NCBI GenBank assembly: GCA_028818385.1
Contig: JAPPNY010000090.1
Location: 1-19,563 of the forward strand
Reading direction: 5' to 3'
Source of the DNA: Spirochaetaceae bacterium
Lineage (GTDB): Bacteria > Spirochaetota > Spirochaetia > SZUA-6 > Bin103
Length of the DNA stretch: 19,563 nucleotides
Part shown: positions 8,244-13,732 of the stretch, piece by piece
Layout of the letters: every line of letters begins with the position of its first letter
Numbering within the stretch: the first letter of the stretch is position 1
Position numbers and translations under genes: made by a program
The notes under the pieces: generated by a model
Told to the model about the DNA's origin: nothing
Databases searched by the model: none
What the model saw: the letters and a program-made list of their open reading frames with translations, nothing else

Positions 8244-8507
8244 ATGGCCATGTACAATCCGACGCATCCGGGGGAGAGCATTCGCGAGGCTATCGTGGCC
8301 TCGGAGTGGACGGTGACCGAGGCGGCCAAGCGGCTCGGCGTGGCGCGCAACACGCTCTCACGGCTGGTAAACGGCCATATCGGCATTTCGCCGACGATGG
8401 CACTGGCTCTGGAGAGCATCGGTTGGAGCAACGCCGACTTCTGGATGCGCCGGCAGGCCGGGTACGATCTGGCGCAGGCGCGGCGCGCTCGGGCGGCGGC
8501 AGGGTAG
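8244..8507 (+). CDS. higA: HigA-type antitoxin (VapI family XRE regulator)
   Basis: The 87-residue protein neutralises HigB and represses its own operon. It starts with the characteristic YNPTHPGE (residues 4-11) and carries a helix-turn-helix, TVTEAAKRLGVARNTLSRLVNG, over about 24-45. This is followed by ISPTMALALE and the WSNADFWMRRQAGYDL segment typical of the VapI/HigA family. ATG 8244 is fixed by AGGAGG at 8231-8236, 7 bases upstream, which overlaps the higB stop codon, so translation of the two is likely coupled. The gene ends 7 bases before the second copy of the flanking direct repeat. Confidence 0.93.
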   Translation: MAMYNPTHPGESIREAIVASEWTVTEAAKRLGVARNTLSRLVNGHIGISPTMALALESIGWSNADFWMRRQAGYDLAQARRARAAAG

Positions 8508-8514
8508 TCCCGCC

Positions 8515-8585
8515 CTACAGGGGCGTGTCTCCCACCTCGGCGATCCACTGCCTGGTCCACTCGACGGTTTCGAGCCCCATGTCGC
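8515..8585 (-). repeat. Direct repeat, right copy (3' end of the host gene)
   Basis: This is the functional copy of the 71-base repeat whose other copy lies at 7850-7920. It forms the last 23 codons plus stop of the 8515-9330 gene. About 84% of positions are identical, with the differences clustered in two patches. Between the copies are 594 bases holding only higB, higA and their control region. Confidence 0.82.
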
Positions 8586-9330
8586 AGATGCAGCTCGCCA
8601 GGAAGACCATCCCCTCGATGCGGCCCTGGCGGAGCCACTCCAGCCCCCGCACGCACTGCTGCTCCATGAGGTCCGCCGGCATGGGCTGCCGGTCGCCGTA
8701 GTCCCACATATAGCAGCCCAGCACCTTGCGGGAGCCGGGCGCCAGCTCCTCCAGCTTGCCGAAGCTCTCCTCCTGCGCGGCCAGGTCGCGGGCGTTCCAG
8801 GTCCAGAAGTTGACGACGTCGCACTGCTCCAGGTGCTCCCGCACCGGCCGCTGCAACTGGTGCTGGTAGAGGACGACCCACAGGTCCAGCGGCCGTTCCC
8901 CTGAGCGGAGGCGCTCGCGGAGGCCGCGCAGCTCGTCCGGGGTGTGTACGGCGGTCTCCGGACCGCGCTTGTCGTTCGCGTCGTAGAAGAAGTCGTCCAT
9001 CATCGCCCCGCAGAGGTTCGGGTTGGCCCGGGCTAGGTCGACGACGCGCTGCACCTCCTCCGGCTCGGTGACTCCCGCCGCGTGCACGCAGCTCCACACC
9101 ACGCGGCGCAGCGGCCGGAATGCCAGGGCGTACTGGTCGTACGGCGGCAGCGGCAGCGGCGTGCCGGAGCGGTCGCGGTAGCGGACCATGATCAGGTTCG
9201 GGACCCCCAGGTAGAAGGCCCCCTCCGCCGGAGTCATGCGCGAGGTCCAGCGCAGCCCGCCGCCGTGGTCGTGACTGCCGGCCTCGTGCCCCCAGATCCA
9301 GAACCGGTCCCGTGCCGTCACCACGCTCAT
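8515..9330 (-). CDS. Conserved protein of unknown function, possible TIM-barrel
   Basis: I do not recognise a named family for this 271-residue protein. It has alternating strand-like and helix-like segments (LIMVRY, VVWSCVHA, LCGAMMDDFFYD, LDLWVVLYQH, CDVVNFWTWNA, KVLGCYMWDYGD, IEGMVFLASC), which fits a (beta/alpha)8 barrel. The acidic pair in MMDDFFYD (~113-120) and the aromatic WTWNARDL and YMWDYGD segments look like an active site of a glycoside-hydrolase-like barrel. No signal peptide is seen. ATG 9330 follows a GGGGGTGA stretch on the minus strand that could serve as a ribosome site. It may once have been co-transcribed with the HxG PhyH gene, before the higBA cassette came between them. 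Confidence 0.72.
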   Translation of the reverse strand: MSVVTARDRFWIWGHEAGSHDHGGGLRWTSRMTPAEGAFYLGVPNLIMVRYRDRSGTPLPLPPYDQYALAFRPLRRVVWSCVHAAGVTEPEEVQRVVDLARANPNLCGAMMDDFFYDANDKRGPETAVHTPDELRGLRERLRSGERPLDLWVVLYQHQLQRPVREHLEQCDVVNFWTWNARDLAAQEESFGKLEELAPGSRKVLGCYMWDYGDRQPMPADLMEQQCVRGLEWLRQGRIEGMVFLASCICDMGLETVEWTRQWIAEVGDTPL

Positions 9331-9383
9331 CGCTTCACCCCCGCCCGTCCGGCGCTGCGGCAGTGTTGCACCGGCACAAGAAA

Positions 9384-9398
9384 CGTGACAAGGTCACG
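9384..9398. promoter_or_regulatory. Operator-like palindrome before the ABC transporter
   Basis: A perfect inverted repeat CGTGAC-AAG-GTCACG sits in the 119-base divergent gap between the unknown gene (start 9330) and the first permease. A further GGTCACGCA copy of the right half with its flank recurs at 9440-9448, immediately before the proposed permease start. This is the form expected for a dimeric sugar-responsive repressor such as a LacI or GntR type, but no regulator gene lies in the window and no clear -35/-10 pair is visible. Confidence 0.4.
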
Positions 9399-9449
9399 CA
9401 GCGTCGCTCTGCCGAGGCCGAGCGTTGCGGCAGGACGCCGGTCACGCAC

Positions 9450-10433
9450 ATGCAGAGGTCCCCCGCCGCTTCGTCCACCCTCGCCCCCGGCATGCCCGCA
9501 CGCCGGACGGGCAGCTTCCTGGACGGCCTCAAGGCGGACCGCTATCTCTATGCGCTGGTGGCGCCGGCGGTAGTGGTGGTCGTCCTCTTCAACTACCTGC
9601 CGATGGTCGGCGTGGTGATGGCGTTCCAAGACTACTCGCCATTCCTCGGGTTCTTCCGCAGCCCGTGGGTGGGACTGGAAAACTTCGTCGATTTCTTCTC
9701 CGCCCCCTCGGCCGTGCGGGTCATTCGCAACTCCGTGCTCCTGAGCCTCTATCAACTGCTCTGGAGCTTCCCCGTTCCGATCCTGTTCGCCCTGCTCCTC
9801 AACGAGGTGGTGAGCCGCTCCTACAAGAAACTGGTGCAGACCGTAAGCATGCTGCCCTATTTCCTGTCCAACGCGATCGTGATCGGCATGGCCATGCTGC
9901 TGCTGACGCCGGACGACAGCGGCGCGGTGAATGCGATTCGCGCGGTGCTGTTCGGCGCGGAGCCCGAGTACTTCATGATCGACCCGAACTGGTTCCGTCC
10001 CATCTACATCATCACGCAGATCTGGCAGACGGCCGGCTTCGTGGCCGTCTTCTACATCGCCACGATCGCCGGCATCAATCCCGAGCTGTACGAGGCGGCG
10101 ACGATCGACGGCGCCGGCAGGCTGGGCTGCATGTGGCACGTCACGCTGCCGTCGCTGCTGCCCGCGATCGCCGTGCTGCTGATCTTCAACGTCGGGTCGC
10201 TGATGAACGGCACCAGCACGGAGAAGGTGCTGCTGCTGCAGAATCCTCTGACGTACGAAGTGTCGATGACGATCGAGACCTATACCTACCGGCGGGGTCT
10301 GGCGATCGACGGCGGGATACCCCAGTACAGCTACGGCGCGGCCGTGGGTTTCTGGCAGACGATCGTCAACGTCCTGCTCCTGTTGGGGGCGAATGCCGCG
10401 TCGGGCCGGTTCTTCGGCCGGAGGATCTTCTGA
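9450..10433 (+). CDS. ABC sugar transporter permease, LplB family
   Basis: This ~327-residue inner-membrane protein is one of two permease subunits of a carbohydrate importer of the LplB/YteP class. Hydrophobic segments begin with LYALVAPAVVVVVLFNYLPM and continue with VLLSLYQLLWSFPVPILFAL, LSNAIVIGMAML, PIYIITQIWQTAGFVAVFYIA, and later ones, giving about six spans. The cytoplasmic coupling loop EAATIDGAGRLGCMWHVTLP has the EAA...G signature that docks the ATPase. The start is uncertain: ATG 9450 or ATG 9492, neither with a good ribosome site. It lies 42 bases upstream of the second permease. Relatives in Bacillus subtilis (YteP/YtcP/YtcQ) import rhamnogalacturonan fragments using a shared ATPase, which fits the missing ATPase gene here. 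Confidence 0.88.
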   Translation: MQRSPAASSTLAPGMPARRTGSFLDGLKADRYLYALVAPAVVVVVLFNYLPMVGVVMAFQDYSPFLGFFRSPWVGLENFVDFFSAPSAVRVIRNSVLLSLYQLLWSFPVPILFALLLNEVVSRSYKKLVQTVSMLPYFLSNAIVIGMAMLLLTPDDSGAVNAIRAVLFGAEPEYFMIDPNWFRPIYIITQIWQTAGFVAVFYIATIAGINPELYEAATIDGAGRLGCMWHVTLPSLLPAIAVLLIFNVGSLMNGTSTEKVLLLQNPLTYEVSMTIETYTYRRGLAIDGGIPQYSYGAAVGFWQTIVNVLLLLGANAASGRFFGRRIF

Positions 10434-10475
10434 TGGCGGCCGTCCGCACCGGCGGGCGCCGGAGAGGATGCGGGA

Positions 10476-11408
10476 GTGGCTGACGCGGCGATCGGAGCGC
10501 CCTCCGCCGGCCGCCCGGGAAGGCGTGGCGTCTTCGACATCGCCCTCAAAGCAGTCCTGTTGCTGCTGGTGTATGTCACGGCGTACCCGTTCCTGATGAT
10601 CGTGTTCATGTCCATCAGCGACCCACAGGAGGTGCTGCGCAATCCGCTGTTTCTTTATCCGCGGTCCGTCACCCTGGTGACCTACAAGGCCGTGATCGAG
10701 TACGACGAGGTAATACGAGGATTCAGGAACTCGGTCGTCTATACGTCGGTCTACACGGCGCTGCTCCTGGCAGTCACCCTCCCCGCCGCGTACGCGCTTT
10801 CGCGGCGGCGCTTCAGGGCGCGCAGGGTGCTGCTGATCCTGTTCCTGCTCCCCTGGTTCTTCTCGGGATACATCATCCCCACGTACATCGTCGTCAGGAG
10901 GATGGGCCTGATCGACACGATGTGGGCGTTCATCTTCCCCGGGCTGGTGAGCTTCTTCTACCTGATCATGCTGCGCACGTCGATAGAGCAGATCGCCGAG
11001 GAGCTGATCGAGTCGGCGGTCATCGACGGCGCCAACGACGTGCAGATCTTCGTCAACGTGGTGGCTCCCCTGTCGAAGGCGATCATCGCGACCGTGGCGC
11101 TGTGGGCCGCGGTCACCCAGTGGAACAACTACTTCGGCCCGGTCCTGTACCTCTCCGACGTCAAGAAATATCCCCTGCAGGTCGTGCTGCGCAACCTGAT
11201 CGCCACCACGCAGCTCCAGGAGATGGCCGAGACACAGGCCGCCATGATGGAGACGGTGGAGGACCTGAAACGTCTCCGCGCGCGCATGAAGACGGAGTCG
11301 CTGAAGGCGGCGGTGATCGTGATCTCGGCCCTGCCGATGCTGATAGCGTACCCGTTCATCCAGCGGTACTTCGTCAAGGGGGCGATGATCGGGGCGATCA
11401 AGGGATAA
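10476..11408 (+). CDS. ABC sugar transporter permease, YtcP family
   Basis: This 310-residue protein is the second inner-membrane permease of the importer. Spans include ALKAVLLLLVYVTAYPFLMI, VYTALLLAVTLPAAYAL, VLLILFLLPWFFSGYII, FIFPGLVSFFYLIML and AIIATVALWAAV. The coupling loop ESAVIDGANDVQIFVNVVAP is the EAA-type signature with Ser in place of one Ala. The C-terminus FVKGAMIGAIKG is typical of the YtcP/LplC group. It starts at GTG 10476, supported by GGAGAGG at 10461-10467 eight bases upstream. An ATG at 10433 overlapping the previous stop closes after 16 codons and is not a gene. The binding-protein gene follows 139 bases downstream. Confidence 0.9.
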   Translation: MADAAIGAPSAGRPGRRGVFDIALKAVLLLLVYVTAYPFLMIVFMSISDPQEVLRNPLFLYPRSVTLVTYKAVIEYDEVIRGFRNSVVYTSVYTALLLAVTLPAAYALSRRRFRARRVLLILFLLPWFFSGYIIPTYIVVRRMGLIDTMWAFIFPGLVSFFYLIMLRTSIEQIAEELIESAVIDGANDVQIFVNVVAPLSKAIIATVALWAAVTQWNNYFGPVLYLSDVKKYPLQVVLRNLIATTQLQEMAETQAAMMETVEDLKRLRARMKTESLKAAVIVISALPMLIAYPFIQRYFVKGAMIGAIKG

Positions 11409-11480
11409 TCATGAAAACGAAACAGAGGAGGTCATCGCTGCCTATGGGAGTGTGAGGGTTTCTGACTCTCAAAGATTCCG

Positions 11481-11510
11481 GCCGTCGTTCGGCTGTCAGC
11501 CGCGGACGGC
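11481..11510 (+). other. Intercistronic hairpin between permease and binding protein
   Basis: The outer stem GCCGTC/GACGGC (11481-11486 with 11505-11510) encloses an inner stem CGGCT/AGCCG (11490-11494 with 11498-11502) and a GTC loop. No T-run follows, so it is a poor intrinsic terminator. Hairpins at this point in sugar-importer operons often change the ratio of binding protein to permease by mRNA stabilisation or processing; that role here is inferred. Confidence 0.5.
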
Positions 11511-11547
11511 AGAGCAAACAGTATCCGATCGACATGAGGAGAAAAAC

Positions 11548-13164
11548 GTGCGAAAGAGTCGAATCATTATCACCATGCTGGTCATGTTGACCGTGACCTT
11601 CGGGGCATGGGCGGACGACCCCGTGCCGGTGTCCGTGTTCGTCGTCCAGCACCCGGACGACCTGTTTTCCAACGACGACAACTGGACGCAGGCCGTCAAC
11701 GAGATGCTGGGCATCGTCATCGACTGGATCCCGGCTCCGCAGGACGTCCGTGACGAGCGCATCGCGACGATGATGGCGAGCGGCGACCTGCCGGACGTCG
11801 TCAACATCTTCGACCCGGGTGTGGCCAACATCTACGGTGCGCAGGGCGCGTTCCTGAAGATGGATCCGCTCATCGAGCAGTACGGCCCCGACATGACCGA
11901 GCTGCTCGACAAGTCGCTCACCGCCGCCTATCGCGATGCCGCAGGCGACCTGTACGGCGCCATCGGCATGCACTACGGCGGGGGAGCGCCCGGCTGCGGC
12001 CAGTCGCTCAACTACCGGACCGACACCATGGCGGAGCTGGGGCTTGAGGAGCCCGACACGCCCGATGGATGGATGGAAGCGTGGCGGGCGTTCAAGGCTC
12101 AGAATACGGGCCCGGGCGTCGCCCTGAGCGGCAGGTCGAGTTACCGGACGCTCATGCAGGCGTTCACCTCGGCGTTCGGCCTCACGACCAAGACCGGCAG
12201 TCTGCGCGAGCTGGTGACCTACACGGACCTGGAGAACTTCACGGAATTCGAGTTTCTGCCGGCCACCGACGAGTACCGCGACCTGCTCATGTTCGCGCAC
12301 CAGATCTATGCGGAAGGGTTGACCAACGTCGACATCTTCACCCGCGACCACTCGCAGTGGTGGCCGGACGTGGTCGCCGGCCACGACTTCACCTGGGCCG
12401 ACTGCTTCTCGCGCAGCTCGTACGCCCGCATCAACGCGGCCGAGGGCGGCGTGACGATCGCCGTGGAGGGAGCCACCACGCCGATGGACGCCAACGGCAA
12501 CCGCACCTGGTACAAGACGACGCCGCTGATGGTCAAGCAGCAGACCTACTCGATCGCCTCGACCTCCAAGGTGGTGCCGGCCGCCATGAAGTTCCTGAAC
12601 TTCTGGTTCAGCAAGCCGGGCGTCGCGACCCGGACCTTCGGTCTGGAGTGCCCGGATGCCGCGGCCTGCAAGCAGGCGGTGGAAGACGGCAAGAAGGCGC
12701 TGGACGCCGGGGAGGAGGTTCCCCTGTCGCCGGGCAACTGGTGGCGTGAGGGCGGCGAGTACTTCGCGGTGCTCGACGAGCAGATCGCCAGGATCTGGAC
12801 GGAAGTCGACCAGGGCAAGCCCAATTACCTGCCGACCAAGGTCTTCCGCGACTATGCCGACGTCTGGAAGGCGATCTCACCCAGTTGGTGGGAGACGCAC
12901 GATGCCGTCGAAAAGAACTGGCCGCACGTCCGAGTGCTGCCGCTGTTCAACATCCGCGACACCGATGCCAGCGAGGAGGCCGCCAACCTGGCGGTCGAGC
13001 TGAACCTGTACAAGGAAGAATGGAGCACCAAGTTCATCATCGGTGACGCTTCGTTCGACCAGTGGGACGAGTACGTGGCCGGGTACGAGGCGCTGGGCGC
13101 CGACCGGTACGTCGAGATCCAGCAGAGCGCTCTCGACGACTTCCTGATGATGGTCGGAGGCTGA
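11548..13164 (+). CDS. Periplasmic sugar-binding protein of the ABC importer
   Basis: The 538-residue product is an extracellular solute-binding protein of the LplA/YtcQ size class, which captures an oligosaccharide and delivers it to the two upstream permeases. The N-terminus MRKSRIIITMLVMLTVTFGAWA is a Sec signal peptide with a signal peptidase I site after AWA (residues 20-22). No lipobox Cys is present, so the protein should be free in a periplasm. Segments such as GDLPDVVNIF, GDLYGAIGMHYGG and MKFLNFWFSKPG are typical of the family. I chose GTG 11548 because AGGAG at 11537-11541 lies six bases upstream; the longer frame from 11452 would bury the signal peptide. A double hairpin follows 22 bases after the stop. 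The ligand is inferred from context to be a pectic or arabinan oligosaccharide. Confidence 0.9.
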   Translation: MRKSRIIITMLVMLTVTFGAWADDPVPVSVFVVQHPDDLFSNDDNWTQAVNEMLGIVIDWIPAPQDVRDERIATMMASGDLPDVVNIFDPGVANIYGAQGAFLKMDPLIEQYGPDMTELLDKSLTAAYRDAAGDLYGAIGMHYGGGAPGCGQSLNYRTDTMAELGLEEPDTPDGWMEAWRAFKAQNTGPGVALSGRSSYRTLMQAFTSAFGLTTKTGSLRELVTYTDLENFTEFEFLPATDEYRDLLMFAHQIYAEGLTNVDIFTRDHSQWWPDVVAGHDFTWADCFSRSSYARINAAEGGVTIAVEGATTPMDANGNRTWYKTTPLMVKQQTYSIASTSKVVPAAMKFLNFWFSKPGVATRTFGLECPDAAACKQAVEDGKKALDAGEEVPLSPGNWWREGGEYFAVLDEQIARIWTEVDQGKPNYLPTKVFRDYADVWKAISPSWWETHDAVEKNWPHVRVLPLFNIRDTDASEEAANLAVELNLYKEEWSTKFIIGDASFDQWDEYVAGYEALGADRYVEIQQSALDDFLMMVGG

Positions 13165-13186
13165 GCGGCTGACGCCTTTCGTGAAC

Positions 13187-13240
13187 GGAAACCCTCGGGG
13201 TTTCCTCGATCCACAGGGGAGGATTCTTCCTCCCCTGTGG
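13187..13240 (+). terminator. Double hairpin after the transporter operon
   Basis: Two perfect stem-loops stand in series. The first has 8-base arms GGAAACCC/GGGTTTCC at 13187-13194 and 13198-13205 with a TCG loop. The second has 13-base arms at 13211-13223 and 13228-13240 with a TTCT loop. Neither is followed by a T-run, so termination may need Rho or run in both directions; the position, between the plus-strand transporter and the minus-strand toxin remnant, fits a shared barrier. Confidence 0.75.
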
Positions 13241-13258
13241 CGTCATCATGCATCGGGC

Positions 13259-13348
13259 TTACTCCACCGGCGAGTCAGCGGTACGCACTACGTCGATTCC
13301 GCGCAGGTCCTTTGCGGCCTGACGGGAGTAGAGAACCGTCCATGTCAC
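13259..13348 (-). pseudogene. Truncated RelE-type toxin remnant
   Basis: The frame starts with a GTG at 13348 that overlaps the antitoxin stop codon (GTGA), the usual coupling in such pairs, and reads VTWTVLYSRQAAKDLRGI before turning into an unrelated tail and stopping after 29 codons. The first 18 residues match the N-terminus of RelE/YoeB-like mRNA interferases (of the form MxWTVxYSxQAxKDLKxL). The catalytic C-terminal two thirds are gone, and the coding remnant ends next to the transporter terminator. It is too short to be active. Recognition rests on a short segment, so an alternative is a chance match, but position, overlap and spacing all agree. Confidence 0.7.
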
Positions 13349-13611
13349 GCCCCGAACTCGTTCTCAAGGGCCTCCTGGGTCACGACGTTTCCAATTCTGA
13401 AGTCTTCATCCGTCGCCCGGAATGCAGTAAGGTCTTCCATGGCGGTTTCCTCGTCGTCGGGCGGCGCGTCGGCGAGAGAACGCGCCACCGGGTCGTCGAG
13501 GTAGCGAAGGAACTGCAGGTACCTCTTGACCGCGGGCAACTCGTCGTCGTGCACGCCGTCGATGAGGTCCTTGAGTTCTTGCCTGTTGATGCTCTCTTGT
13601 GGTGTGCTCAC
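13345..13611 (-). CDS. Small antitoxin-like protein of a decayed TA pair
   Basis: The 88-residue acidic protein contains ELKDLIDGVHDDELPAVK followed by RYLQFLRYLDDPVARSL, a helical pattern seen in many small antitoxins encoded before RelE-type toxins, then an acidic stretch DAPPDDEETAMED and a C-terminal tail VVTQEALENEFGA that would wrap the toxin. It starts at GTG 13611 with GGAGG seven bases upstream. The toxin frame begins by overlapping its stop codon but is truncated, so this is an orphan antitoxin, which may still act as a decoy against related toxins. It is transcribed away from the GH127 operon. Confidence 0.72.
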   Translation of the reverse strand: MSTPQESINRQELKDLIDGVHDDELPAVKRYLQFLRYLDDPVARSLADAPPDDEETAMEDLTAFRATDEDFRIGNVVTQEALENEFGA

Positions 13612-13647
13612 CGTGCGACCTCCGAGTGCCTAGCTCCCGGTTCCAGC

Positions 13648-13681
13648 GTCAACGACACACGTGCGGGCTGTCAACGGACAG
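13648..13681. promoter_or_regulatory. GTCAACG direct repeats in a divergent control region
   Basis: The 121-base gap between the antitoxin (minus) and the GH127 operon (plus) holds two GTCAACG copies at 13648 and 13670, 22 bases apart, about two helical turns. The second lies inside a perfect short palindrome CTGTC-AACG-GACAG (13668-13681). On the minus strand this site reads as a consensus -35 TTGACA, but no good -10 follows at 17 bases. It could be an operator for the antitoxin or for the pectin operon; neither is proven. Confidence 0.33.
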
Positions 13682-13732
13682 TTCGGTGTACGCTTCGAGC
13701 GTTCTGCCACATAGCATAGCGACCGCTGCTAG

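Noticed and set aside
7850..9097. 415-codon minus-strand frame spanning higBA and the unknown gene
   Set aside because: It is out of frame with the real 8515-9330 gene and antisense to higBA; only the last 71 bases are related to a real gene, as a remnant.
10433..10483. ATG overlapping the first permease stop (TGATG)
   Set aside because: It closes after 16 codons; the GTG at 10476 has the ribosome site and the permease homology.
11452..11547. Upstream in-frame extension of the binding protein
   Set aside because: It would place 32 non-hydrophobic residues ahead of the signal peptide and run through the intercistronic hairpin; GTG 11548 has an AGGAG site.
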